Source of the DNA: Aestuariibaculum sediminum
Lineage (GTDB): Bacteria > Bacteroidota > Bacteroidia > Flavobacteriales > Flavobacteriaceae
Direction: 5' to 3'
Length of the DNA stretch: 54,800 nt
Assembly (NCBI RefSeq): GCF_014596945.1
Contig: NZ_JACVXB010000004.1
Location: forward strand, 354,026-408,825
In this document: piece after piece, positions 28,549 through 36,952 of the stretch
Numbering within the stretch: the first letter of the stretch is position 1
How the letters are laid out: each line of letters starts with the position of its first letter
Notes under the pieces: model-generated
Seen by the model: only the letters and a program-made list of their open reading frames with translations
Database searches by the model: none
What the model was told of the DNA's origin: nothing
Made by a program: the position numbers and the translations under genes

Positions 28549-29045
28549 CAATATTAGTAGTTAATTAATAATTAACTGTCTTCCTGAATTTATGAAATAT
28601 CCATAAAAAAAAGCCGTATTTATAAATACGGCTTAATTGGTGAAATTTTAGTTAGTTGATAAAGTATTGTTGTTTTAGAGAATTAGTTAAAGTGAAAGCC
28701 AAAATCTGCGTTACACAATGTCTAAAATCAAAAACATAATGTTTTAATTCAAATAACTTAACCTAGGTTAAGTATTTTAAATTTTGTCTAATGTAAACGA
28801 GTTAAATGAAATACGCAAATCAATTTGAATGCGGAAGGATATGTGGAGTTTTAAACTAGAGCCTAAACACCCTAAAATTATAAGGGGTAATTTAATTTAA
28901 ATTATAGTTATTACCGTTTAAAGGTGTTTTTTTAAGGGTGTTTTTACCATGAACGTATATAAATTTATTGAAAACCCTTATTTGGTGTGATTTTTAAAAA
29001 TTAACAATTGTTAAATATTTAACATTTTTTTAAGAAATGTAAGAT
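28549..29045. other. About 500-bp gene-free stretch with terminator, palindrome and nested inverted repeats
   Basis: No plausible gene is seen on either strand between uvrA and the next gene. It holds a terminator facing left (28603-28634), a perfect 18-bp palindrome (28756-28773), and a nested inverted repeat region: outer arms AAACACCCT (28865-28873) / AGGGTGTTT (28935-28943), inner arms GGTAAT (28886-28891) / ATTACC (28910-28915). A near-direct repeat, AAGGTGTTTTTTT then AAGGGTGTTTTT (28921-28945), overlaps the outer right arm. The long 3' distance from the hypothetical gene at 29046 to the terminator leaves room for a small RNA, which is speculation. Confidence 0.5.
28603..28634 (-). terminator. 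Strong rho-independent terminator facing left
   Basis: Stem AAGCCGTATT (28611-28620) / AATACGGCTT (28625-28634), loop TATA. On the minus strand it is followed by a run of eight T. It lies 412 bases after the only upstream minus-strand stop (29046). Confidence 0.88.
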
Positions 29046-29762
29046 TTAGTTACTTGTTTTTATGTCGGTTATTTCCAATCCGATGAAAAGAAATTTATGA
29101 AAAGTTGGAAGTTGAGCTCCTGTTTTTGTTACAATCCAGTCCGACCACGATGCTTCAAGGCCATTTATAGGTAAAATAGAGGTCCACATTTTAAATGATT
29201 TGGGTTTGCCTGATTCGTCTAGAAGCCACAAATAGGAGTCTCCTGGTGTCGACCCTCCTGTTGTGTAAGTTACCAAAAGTCCCTTTTTATTGTTTTTTAG
29301 ATTAACTAATCGACGCTCACAACCTTTATCAAACAGTTTATACGGTGCTACTAACCAAAAGGAGTCATTATTAAAATATTTTACAGCCTTTTTTATGAGT
29401 GATTCCGATAAATCTCCATTAGCAATAAAACTATGTACGTATGCTTTATGATTATTTGGGTTGTTAAAGTTTAAATCTACTCTGTATTCTTTCCAGTAAA
29501 CTTTGCATGTATTTAAACGCTTGTTCCATTCAAAATGGTGTCTTTTATTAAAAGTCCACTCAATTATAGATGTATCTTGGTAGGCGTCGTAATCTAATGC
29601 GTGTAGCATTTCTTTAGCAAATTGGTCGGCGGCTTCACCTTTAGTGCCAGAAGGAAGTTCTTCATTATATTTAAAATACATGAACCCGAATAGCAAAAGA
29701 CTTGGCAGGGTTAGAAACACGAGTACTCCAAACGTTATTTTTAAGCCTTTTTTTATTTTCAT
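29046..29762 (-). CDS. Membrane-anchored protein of unknown function
   Basis: I do not recognise this 238-residue protein. It begins with a basic stretch and one hydrophobic segment (about 9-31, ITFGVLVFLTLPSLLLFGFMYF), which should anchor it in the inner membrane with the rest outside. The soluble part is rich in Trp and Tyr and contains EMLHALDYDAYQDTSIIEWTF, KVYWKEYRVDLNF and a glycine-rich TYTTGGSTPGDSYLWLLDESGKP. It reads like a small beta-rich periplasmic domain with no visible catalytic motif. It appears to be a single-gene unit, with 183 bases upstream and a long gene-free stretch downstream. Confidence 0.65.
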   Translation of the reverse strand: MKIKKGLKITFGVLVFLTLPSLLLFGFMYFKYNEELPSGTKGEAADQFAKEMLHALDYDAYQDTSIIEWTFNKRHHFEWNKRLNTCKVYWKEYRVDLNFNNPNNHKAYVHSFIANGDLSESLIKKAVKYFNNDSFWLVAPYKLFDKGCERRLVNLKNNKKGLLVTYTTGGSTPGDSYLWLLDESGKPKSFKMWTSILPINGLEASWSDWIVTKTGAQLPTFHKFLFIGLEITDIKTSN

Positions 29763-29945
29763 TTGTGTTTTATAATGAAGGGGATTCGGATTATTGACTA
29801 GTATGATTTTCTAAAATATTAATAACTAATGGTTTGAAGAAATAATTTAGATTAAAAACACTTCGTTTTTAAAGTTTTCGATAAACTGTATTATAGCGGC
29901 GATATTTCTGGTTAATGAATGTAACTAAAAATACAAGGATTAGCT

Positions 29946-30557
29946 TTAAGCGACTTGAATTTTAAAAAGTTCGGCGTAATCCATTAACTTTTCCTTAGAA
30001 AATGCAATAAGCTCATCAAAAAATATAGAAAATTCAGATTCAAATTCATCATAAAAAGCTTCAAGTTCAATTACAGCTTCATTCATACCAGATTTTTGTT
30101 GAGTTCGCCGGTTCATTCCATCTAATACTCGAGCTATACCATCAATAGAAGCGTAACTTAAAAGCCAGTTGTCGGTGAGCATGTAAGGCATCATTTTTTG
30201 AATACGTAACGGAAGAATGTCGTAATGCGTTTCAAGTGAATCATAAAAAGCGTCGGTGTATTGTTTTAATGGTTTCTTGTGGTATTGATTCCAGTTTTTA
30301 GCTAAAAAATGATCATAAAGTATATCAACAATAATTCCCGAGTAATGCCCGTATTTTTCGTGTAAACGTTTAGTGCTTTGTCTAACTACCGGATGCGCAT
30401 CGGTAAAGGTGTCGATTTGGCGATGAAGTAAAATACCTGTTTGTATTTCTTTATCGTATGTTTTGTAGGATTTACCTTTTATGCCATCGGCGATAAAATT
30501 TCCAATGGTAACTAATTCGTTTTCTCCTGAAAGGTATATATGGGCTAAGTAATTCAT
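29946..30557 (-). CDS. acpH: Acyl carrier protein phosphodiesterase family (AcpH-like)
   Basis: The 203-residue protein matches the ACP phosphodiesterase (DUF479) family, which removes the 4'-phosphopantetheine arm from acyl carrier protein. The opening MNYLAHIYLSG, the motif IGNFIADGIKGKSY (17-30), the segment HRQIDTFTDAHPVV (about 45-58) with the His/Asp metal residues, and IIVDILYDHFLAKNW (about 75-89) all fit this HD-like fold. Length is near E. coli AcpH (193). It is divergent from glmM, with a shared 84-base control region. Confidence 0.85.
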   Translation of the reverse strand: MNYLAHIYLSGENELVTIGNFIADGIKGKSYKTYDKEIQTGILLHRQIDTFTDAHPVVRQSTKRLHEKYGHYSGIIVDILYDHFLAKNWNQYHKKPLKQYTDAFYDSLETHYDILPLRIQKMMPYMLTDNWLLSYASIDGIARVLDGMNRRTQQKSGMNEAVIELEAFYDEFESEFSIFFDELIAFSKEKLMDYAELFKIQVA

Positions 30558-30585
30558 TTGTGAAATTTACGAATTAGGTTTTAAG

Positions 30586-30612
30586 AATTACAATTTTGTA
30601 ATTGTATATTTG
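30586..30612 (+). promoter_or_regulatory. glmM promoter with an 8-bp dyad just upstream of the -7 box
   Basis: TATATTTG (30605-30612) is a perfect TAnnTTTG box for glmM. Immediately upstream lies AATTACAA (30586-30593), TT, TTGTAATT (30596-30603), a perfect inverted repeat ending one base before the box, where a repressor would block polymerase. It sits between divergent acpH and glmM. Confidence 0.55.
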
Positions 30613-30641
30613 TTTTGAACTAAATTAAACAGAATAAATTA

Positions 30642-32036
30642 ATGACACTAATAAAATCAATTTCAGGAATTAGAGGAACTATTGGCGGTAACGTTGGTGA
30701 TAATTTAACCCCTATTGATGCCGTTAAGTATGCCGCGGCTTACGGAACATGGGTTAAACAGCAGCGAGACAAAACCGATTATAAAGTTGTTGTTGGTAGA
30801 GATGCCCGTATTTCTGGTAAAATGATTCAGGATTTGGTAATGAATACTTTAGTAGGAATGGGAATTCATGTTGTAGATATAGGACTTTCAACCACACCTA
30901 CCGTAGAGGTTGCAGTGCCCATGGAACATGCCGATGGAGGAATTATTTTAACTGCCAGTCATAATCCTAAACAATGGAATGCTTTAAAGTTATTAAATGC
31001 CAATGGCGAATTTTTGGATGGAGTTGAAGGCGCTAAAATTTTAGAAATAGCAGAAAGTAATACAGTAACTTTTTCCGATATCGATAATTTAGGTAAAATC
31101 ACTAAAAATAAAGCTTATATTGATTTACATATTATAGAAGTACTCGATTTGCCTCTTGTAACCGTAAACCCAATTGAAGAAGCACGTTTTAAAGTTGTAG
31201 TTGATGGTGTAAACTCAACAGGTGGCTGGGCAATTCCGTTACTTTTAGAGCGATTAGGTGTCGAGGTTATAAAGCTGTATTGTGAGCCTAATGGGCATTT
31301 TCCTCATAACCCAGAGCCATTAAAAGAGCATTTAACTGAATTATCTAAGAAAGTGGTTGAAGAACGTGCTGATTTTGGTATTGTAGTCGATCCAGACGTA
31401 GATCGCTTAGCCTTCGTTGATGAAAATGGCGAGATGTTTGGAGAAGAATACACCTTAGTGGCTTGTGCAGATTACGTACTTAGTAAAACGCCCGGAAATA
31501 CTGTGAGTAACATGAGTTCTACCAGAGCATTGCGTGACGTTACTGAAAAGTATGGCGGAACTTACCAAGCGAGTGCTGTTGGAGAAGTTAATGTAGTAAA
31601 GCTAATGAAGCAAAACAAGGTAGTGATTGGTGGTGAAGGTAACGGTGGTATAATATATCCCCAAGCACACTATGGAAGAGATGCCTTAGTTGGAGTAGCC
31701 TTATTTTTAAGTCTTCTAGCAGAAAGAAAAACATCGGTTAGTGAACTTAGAAACACGTATCCGAATTACTTTATGAGTAAAAAGAAAATCGAATTGACTC
31801 CCGAATTGGATGTAGATGCCATTTTGGAAACGATAGAATCGCGATATAAAGATGAACAGCTAACAACAATTGATGGTGTGAAAATTGATTTTCCTGAAAA
31901 TTGGGTACATTTAAGAAAAAGTAATACCGAACCAATTATTAGAATTTATACCGAAGCTAAATCACAAAGTGAAGCTGATGCGTTAGCTGATAAATTTATT
32001 GCCGAAATAAGCGATATTGCAGAACCTGATAATTAA
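30642..32036 (+). CDS. glmM: Phosphoglucosamine mutase (GlmM type)
   Basis: The 464-residue enzyme belongs to the alpha-D-phosphohexomutase family. The phosphoserine site is TASHNPKQWNALKLL with Ser106. The magnesium loop is DPDVDR with Asp250, Asp252 and Asp254. The sugar-binding loop is GGEGNGGIIYP, and the phosphate-binding loop RKSNTEPIIRIYTEA is near the C-terminus. GlmM converts glucosamine-6-phosphate to glucosamine-1-phosphate for UDP-GlcNAc, so it feeds peptidoglycan and lipid A. The PKQWNALK form is that seen in Bacteroidota and archaea rather than the PxxDNGIK of E. coli. A phosphomannomutase/phosphoglucomutase role is possible. A DUF3124 lipoprotein gene follows 12 bases later. 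Confidence 0.88.
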   Translation: MTLIKSISGIRGTIGGNVGDNLTPIDAVKYAAAYGTWVKQQRDKTDYKVVVGRDARISGKMIQDLVMNTLVGMGIHVVDIGLSTTPTVEVAVPMEHADGGIILTASHNPKQWNALKLLNANGEFLDGVEGAKILEIAESNTVTFSDIDNLGKITKNKAYIDLHIIEVLDLPLVTVNPIEEARFKVVVDGVNSTGGWAIPLLLERLGVEVIKLYCEPNGHFPHNPEPLKEHLTELSKKVVEERADFGIVVDPDVDRLAFVDENGEMFGEEYTLVACADYVLSKTPGNTVSNMSSTRALRDVTEKYGGTYQASAVGEVNVVKLMKQNKVVIGGEGNGGIIYPQAHYGRDALVGVALFLSLLAERKTSVSELRNTYPNYFMSKKKIELTPELDVDAILETIESRYKDEQLTTIDGVKIDFPENWVHLRKSNTEPIIRIYTEAKSQSEADALADKFIAEISDIAEPDN

Positions 32037-32048
32037 AACCTAAAACAT

Positions 32049-32564
32049 ATGACTTCAAAAATAATTACCATTAGTATAGCTTTGTTCTTTTTGCAGTCAT
32101 GTAAGAACGAGAAGACTTATAGTTCTGTAGATGAAGTTAATTGGAGGAATCGTATGGTTAAAGCCAAGTTGCAGGATTCTCTAATTCAGGGACAAACTTA
32201 TTTGTCGGTTTATTCAGCAATTTATAGCGAAACTGAACATCGATTACACAGTTTAACAGCTACAGTTAGCATTAGGAATATAAATGTTTCCGATACTATC
32301 TATATAGATAAGGCGGTTTATTACGACACCCACGGCAATGCGATTAGAACATATTTTAAAAATACCATTTACGTGGCTCCTATGGAAACTGTTGAAATTG
32401 TTATAGATGAACATGACAAAGAAGGTGGGTCGGGCGCTAACTTTTTATTTGATTGGAAAGTGAAACCAGACTCGAGCTTACCTTTTTTTGAAAGCGTTAT
32501 GATTTCTACTTCTGGTCAGCAAGGGATTTCATTTACCACGCAAGGAAAAGAAATTCAACGTTAA
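32049..32564 (+). CDS. DUF3124 family lipoprotein
   Basis: A 171-residue lipoprotein with lipobox LQSC (Cys18). The mature part matches DUF3124: YLSVYSAIYSETEHRLHSLTATVSIRNI, YIDKAVYYDTHGNAIRTYFKNTIYVAPMETVEIVIDE, then SGANFLFDWKV and the closing SGQQGISFTTQGKEI. The family has no known function; it looks like a beta sandwich. It is probably cotranscribed with glmM (12-base gap) and ends in a clear terminator. Confidence 0.8.
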   Translation: MTSKIITISIALFFLQSCKNEKTYSSVDEVNWRNRMVKAKLQDSLIQGQTYLSVYSAIYSETEHRLHSLTATVSIRNINVSDTIYIDKAVYYDTHGNAIRTYFKNTIYVAPMETVEIVIDEHDKEGGSGANFLFDWKVKPDSSLPFFESVMISTSGQQGISFTTQGKEIQR

Positions 32565-32589
32565 TTAGTTTTTATTTGAGATAAACATT

Positions 32590-32643
32590 AAAGCTATTTC
32601 CAATGTGGCAGAATATTTCTTTACATTCGAAATAGCTTTTTTT
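32590..32643 (+). terminator. Terminator after the DUF3124 gene
   Basis: Stem AAAGCTATTTC (32590-32600) / GAAATAGCTTT (32629-32639) with an inner pair AATGT (32602-32606) / ACATT (32623-32627), followed by a run of T. It lies between convergent genes. Confidence 0.82.
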
Positions 32644-32659
32644 ATAAAAAACTCATTTT

Positions 32660-33541
32660 TTAATCAGGTTTACGGTCTTTGTATTTCCAGCGTTTATGGG
32701 TCCAGAAATAAAATTCAGGAGCTTCATCGATTTGTTTTTCAACTTCTCTCAAAAATAAATCAGTAAGTTCGTAATCATTGTAAGACTTACTATCTTCAGC
32801 TAAGGTTTTTAACTCGGCTTCGTAGTAACCGCGTTTTATTTTAGTAACTTTTAAAAAGGCTGTTGGCAAATCTAATTTTTTTGCTAATCGCTCTGCTCCT
32901 GTATAACAAGGAACTGTTATTCCCATAAAATCCCCCCAGTAAACCTCTTTAGATAATCTCGGCGATTGGTCACTTAGAAAACCTATGATGCTTTTAATAT
33001 TTTTATTTTCATATTGAGTAATAGTAGCAATAGTTTCTTTGGTGCTTATTAATTCGGTATTGTATTTAGACCGCATTCTTCTAACCAAAGCATCAAAATA
33101 TTTGTTAGATAGTTTTTTGTATACGGCTAAGCCATTAAAACTCGTGTGCCGCTGCAATTCTAGAGACCATTCCCAACTTGCATAATGACCAAACATTAAT
33201 ATAACACTGCGATTTAACTTTTCTAAGCGTTGGAACTCTTCAGGATTTTTTACTTTAAAACGTTCCTTTAATTGTTTTTCTGAGATTGTTAATGTTTTAG
33301 CCATTTCTAAAAACATATCACACAAATGATGATAGAATTTTTTTGTAATGGTTTTAATTTCAGCATCACTTTTTTCTGGAAACACCAATTTAAGATTACT
33401 TTTTACCACTTTTTTTCGATAGCCTATAATATAGAACATTAACAGGTATAAACCGTCTGATACTAAGTAAAGTAAACGAAAAGGTAATATTGAAACCATC
33501 CATAAAATTGGATAAACCAGAATATATGCTATAAATTGCAT
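32660..33541 (-). CDS. Lipid A acyltransferase family protein (LpxL/HtrB-like)
   Basis: The 293-residue protein is a membrane-associated acyltransferase of the LpxL/LpxM (HtrB) family, which adds secondary fatty acids to lipid A. An N-terminal hydrophobic segment is followed by the catalytic HX4E motif GHYASWEWS (His119, Glu124), and the C-terminus has the typical FYFWTHKRWKYKDR. In Bacteroidota, relatives also make ornithine or other lipids, so the exact acceptor is open. A perfect -7 box TATATTTG (33573-33566) precedes it on the minus strand. It is divergent from a rhomboid protease gene. Confidence 0.87.
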   Translation of the reverse strand: MQFIAYILVYPILWMVSILPFRLLYLVSDGLYLLMFYIIGYRKKVVKSNLKLVFPEKSDAEIKTITKKFYHHLCDMFLEMAKTLTISEKQLKERFKVKNPEEFQRLEKLNRSVILMFGHYASWEWSLELQRHTSFNGLAVYKKLSNKYFDALVRRMRSKYNTELISTKETIATITQYENKNIKSIIGFLSDQSPRLSKEVYWGDFMGITVPCYTGAERLAKKLDLPTAFLKVTKIKRGYYEAELKTLAEDSKSYNDYELTDLFLREVEKQIDEAPEFYFWTHKRWKYKDRKPD

Positions 33542-33565
33542 GAATTAATTTTAGATTTGTAACGG

Positions 33566-33573
33566 CAAATATA
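33566..33573 (-). promoter_or_regulatory. -7 box of the LpxL-like gene
   Basis: TATATTTG on the minus strand, 24 bases before the ATG. A TTG at 33591-33589 could be the -33 element but is only 15 bases away. Confidence 0.5.
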
Positions 33574-33603
33574 TACTAATTTAAAAAACAAGTTTTACGC
33601 TTT

Positions 33604-34254
33604 ATGGGGAATTTAAGTATTGTAACCATTATAATTATAGTAGCTAATGTTTTAATCTCTTATAAAGGATTTGGAGACTATTCTTTTTTTGATAAATACA
33701 AATTTCAGGTGGGCAGTGTGCAACGCGGAGAGAAAATAAGATTGTTTAGTTCTGCTTTTTTACATGTAGATATGCAACATCTTATATTTAATATGTTGAC
33801 ATTGTATTTTTTTGCTAACCCGGTATTAGCGTATTTAGGCACTGTAAACTTTTTAATTATTTATGTTGGTAGTTTGTTGTTTGGTAATTTATTGGCTTTG
33901 TATTTCCATAAAAACGAATACCATTATAGTGCTGTTGGGGCTAGTGGGGCAGTAACAGGTATATTGTATTCTGCTATTCTGTTGCGTCCTGATATGAGTT
34001 TGTTCTTGTTTTTTGTACCTATTCCAATTCCAGCTTATATTTTTGGTATAGGCTATTTGTTGTATTCTATTTATGGTATGAAAAAGCGTGTTGGAAATAT
34101 TGGTCACGATGCGCATTTTGGTGGCGCTGTTGGTGGTTATGTAATTACACTTTTGTTGGCGCCATGGTTATTTCGAGAGCATTTATTAATGATTGTATTG
34201 TTAGCTATTCCTATTGTGTTACTTTATGTCTTAAGGAAATCCGGCAAAATCTAA
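33604..34254 (+). CDS. Rhomboid family intramembrane serine protease
   Basis: The 216-residue polytopic protein matches rhomboid proteases, which cut substrate helices within the membrane. It has six to seven hydrophobic segments. The catalytic dyad is Ser114 in VGASGAVTG and His171 in GHDAHFGGAVGG, and the conserved HLIFNMLTLYFF (around residue 60) supplies the oxyanion His/Asn. All key residues are present. Its substrate is unknown. Confidence 0.92.
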   Translation: MGNLSIVTIIIIVANVLISYKGFGDYSFFDKYKFQVGSVQRGEKIRLFSSAFLHVDMQHLIFNMLTLYFFANPVLAYLGTVNFLIIYVGSLLFGNLLALYFHKNEYHYSAVGASGAVTGILYSAILLRPDMSLFLFFVPIPIPAYIFGIGYLLYSIYGMKKRVGNIGHDAHFGGAVGGYVITLLLAPWLFREHLLMIVLLAIPIVLLYVLRKSGKI

Positions 34255-34301
34255 TGACTTCATTAAAATATAGCTGCCTTTTTAGGTTTATGGCATAAGA
34301 A

Positions 34302-34334
34302 TTGTCTTTTATTATGAAGAGTAACGTAATTTTG
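34302..34334 (+). promoter_or_regulatory. lon promoter
   Basis: TTG (34302-34304), 22 bases, then TAATTTTG (34327-34334), a perfect -7 box. The leader to the ATG at 34433 would be about 90 bases. It contains the dyad ATTCTGT (34398-34404) / ACAGAAT (34411-34417). Confidence 0.6.
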
Positions 34335-34432
34335 CGATTAAATAGTTTGAGTACTAAATAATTGCGGAAAGTTGCAAAATATTAATACATAATAGTTATT
34401 CTGTAAACTGACAGAATGACTCAAATATAGAT

Positions 34433-36883
34433 ATGAAAAAATCAAATTTTATTACACTTGACAGTTTGTCATTACAAGACTTTGATGAAAATGCAGAGTT
34501 AATTCCTTTAATGACGCCTGAAGACGAAGAAGAAATAAATAACGAAGAGTTGCCCGAAACCTTACCTATTTTATCCTTACGAAATACGGTGTTGTTTCCG
34601 GGTGTTGTTATACCAATTACGGCAGGACGCGATAAATCAATTAAATTGATAAATGATGCGAATAAAGGCTCAAAAATTATAGGTGTTGTCGCTCAAAAAG
34701 ATGAGTTGGTAGAGAATCCTTCTGCCAAAGAAATTCATGAAATCGGCACAGTTGCAAAGATATTGCGGGTATTAAAAATGCCTGATGGTAATGTAACCGT
34801 TATTATTCAGGGTAAAAAACGTTTTAAAGTAGCTGAAGTTCTTACAGAGGAACCTTATATGACCGCAACCGTTCGTGAGTTGCCGGAGGCAAAACCTGCT
34901 GAGAAAAACAAGGAATTTTCGGCAATAATAGACTCTATAAAGGAGTTAGCTTTAAATATTATAAAGGAAAGTCCAAATATTCCCAGTGAAGCTTCATTTG
35001 CAATAAAAAACATTGAAAGCAATTCGTTTTTAATCAATTTTGTGTCGTCTAATATGAATTTAACGGTTGCTGAAAAACAATCGTTATTAGAAATTAACGA
35101 ACTTAAAAAGCGTGCGCTGGCAACTTTGAAATATATGAATATAGAGTTTCAAAAATTGGAACTTAAAAACGATATTCAGTCAAAGGTTCAAATGGATATG
35201 AGCCAGCAGCAGCGTGAATATTTTCTTCATCAGCAAATGAAAACCATACAAGAAGAACTTGGTGGGGTGAGTCATGAAGAAGAAATAGAGGAAATGCGTG
35301 AGCAGGCTAAAACAAAGCAATGGGATGAAAAAGTTGCAAAACATTTCGAAAAGGAATTGTCGAAAATGCAGCGCATGAATCCACAAGTGGCCGAATATTC
35401 TATACAGCGAAATTATTTAGAGTTGTTTTTAGATTTACCTTGGAACGAATTTAGCCAGGATAACTTCGATTTGAAGCGTGCTAAAAAGATTTTAGACCGC
35501 GAACATTTTGGTCTTGAAGATGTAAAACGTCGCATCATTGAATATTTAGCAGTTCTTAAATTGCGTAACGACATGAAGTCTCCTATTTTGTGTTTGTATG
35601 GACCTCCTGGGGTTGGTAAAACCTCATTAGGAAAGTCTATTGCTGAAGCTTTAGGAAGAGAGTATGTGCGTGTTTCTTTAGGAGGGTTAAGAGATGAGGC
35701 TGAAATTCGCGGACATAGAAAAACTTATATTGGCGCTATGCCAGGGCGCATTATACAGAGTTTGAAAAAGGCAGGAACATCAAACCCGGTGTTCGTGTTA
35801 GATGAGATTGATAAATTATCAAATTCGCATCAGGGAGACCCTTCGTCAGCGATGCTTGAGGTTCTAGATCCTGAGCAAAACAGCCAATTCTACGATAATT
35901 TCCTGGAAATGGGTTACGACCTGTCTAAGGTAATGTTTATAGCCACTTCAAACAGTTTAGGTAATATACAACCTGCTTTACGCGATCGTATGGAAATTAT
36001 TAACGTAACAGGTTATACGATAGAGGAGAAGGTGGAGATTGCTAAGCGTCATTTATTACCAAAACAATTAAAAGAACATGGCTTAGATGATTCACATTTA
36101 AAAATAGGTAAACCACAATTAGAAAAGATTGTTGAAGGCTATACGCGTGAATCGGGTGTTCGAGGATTAGAAAAGCAAATAGCAAAAATGGTACGATATG
36201 CAGCCAAAAATATTGCTATGGAAGAAGATTATAATGTTAAAATATCGAACGATGATATTTTGGAGGTTCTTGGAAGACCAAAAATGGAGCGTGATAAATA
36301 TGAAAATAATAACGTAGCAGGTGTTGTAACAGGCTTAGCTTGGACTAGCGTTGGAGGTGATATTTTATTTATTGAGTCTATTCTATCAAAAGGAAAAGGA
36401 GCGCTTACCATAACAGGAAACCTAGGAAAGGTGATGAAAGAGTCGGCAACAATAGCTATGGAATATATAAAAGCGAATGCCGATGAGTTTGGTATAAATC
36501 CAGAGGTTTTCGATAAATATAATGTACATATTCACGTTCCGGAAGGTGCAACACCAAAAGACGGACCAAGTGCAGGGATTACTATGTTAACATCGTTAGT
36601 TTCATTGTTTACCCAGAAAAAAGTTAAGAAAAGCCTAGCAATGACCGGCGAAATTACACTTCGGGGTAAAGTGCTTCCTGTTGGTGGAATAAAAGAAAAG
36701 ATTTTAGCTGCTAAAAGAGCAAAAATCAAAGAAATTATTTTATGCGAAGAAAACAAACGTGATATTGAAGAGATAAAACAAGAGTACTTAAAAGGCTTAA
36801 CTTTTCATTATGTATCCGATATGAGTGAAGTTATTGCTATTGCTGTTACAAAGCAAAAAGTTAATAAAGCAAAAACACTATAA
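34433..36883 (+). CDS. lon: ATP-dependent Lon protease
   Basis: The 816-residue protein has the full Lon layout. The N-terminal substrate domain (about 40-250) opens with [18 protein letters not shown], a helical linker follows, and the AAA+ module carries Walker [14 protein letters not shown] (about 390) and Walker [13 protein letters not shown]. The C-terminal protease domain has catalytic Ser713 in [11 protein letters not shown] and Lys754 in [13 protein letters not shown]. Lon degrades damaged and regulatory proteins in the cytosol. An acidic N-terminal leader precedes the core, as in other Bacteroidota Lon. A strong terminator follows seven bases after the stop. Confidence 0.98.
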   Translation: MKKSNFITLDSLSLQDFDENAELIPLMTPEDEEEINNEELPETLPILSLRNTVLFPGVVIPITAGRDKSIKLINDANKGSKIIGVVAQKDELVENPSAKEIHEIGTVAKILRVLKMPDGNVTVIIQGKKRFKVAEVLTEEPYMTATVRELPEAKPAEKNKEFSAIIDSIKELALNIIKESPNIPSEASFAIKNIESNSFLINFVSSNMNLTVAEKQSLLEINELKKRALATLKYMNIEFQKLELKNDIQSKVQMDMSQQQREYFLHQQMKTIQEELGGVSHEEEIEEMREQAKTKQWDEKVAKHFEKELSKMQRMNPQVAEYSIQRNYLELFLDLPWNEFSQDNFDLKRAKKILDREHFGLEDVKRRIIEYLAVLKLRNDMKSPILCLYGPPGVGKTSLGKSIAEALGREYVRVSLGGLRDEAEIRGHRKTYIGAMPGRIIQSLKKAGTSNPVFVLDEIDKLSNSHQGDPSSAMLEVLDPEQNSQFYDNFLEMGYDLSKVMFIATSNSLGNIQPALRDRMEIINVTGYTIEEKVEIAKRHLLPKQLKEHGLDDSHLKIGKPQLEKIVEGYTRESGVRGLEKQIAKMVRYAAKNIAMEEDYNVKISNDDILEVLGRPKMERDKYENNNVAGVVTGLAWTSVGGDILFIESILSKGKGALTITGNLGKVMKESATIAMEYIKANADEFGINPEVFDKYNVHIHVPEGATPKDGPSAGITMLTSLVSLFTQKKVKKSLAMTGEITLRGKVLPVGGIKEKILAAKRAKIKEIILCEENKRDIEEIKQEYLKGLTFHYVSDMSEVIAIAVTKQKVNKAKTL

Positions 36884-36890
36884 TAATTTA

Positions 36891-36922
36891 AAAGAGGTTG
36901 ATTTATCAACCTCTTTTTTTTT
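36891..36922 (+). terminator. Terminator after lon
   Basis: Perfect 11-bp stem AAAGAGGTTGA (36891-36901) / TCAACCTCTTT (36906-36916), loop TTTA, followed by more T. Confidence 0.92.
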
Positions 36923-36952
36923 GCGATTAATTATAAAAAAAAAGTAAAACAT

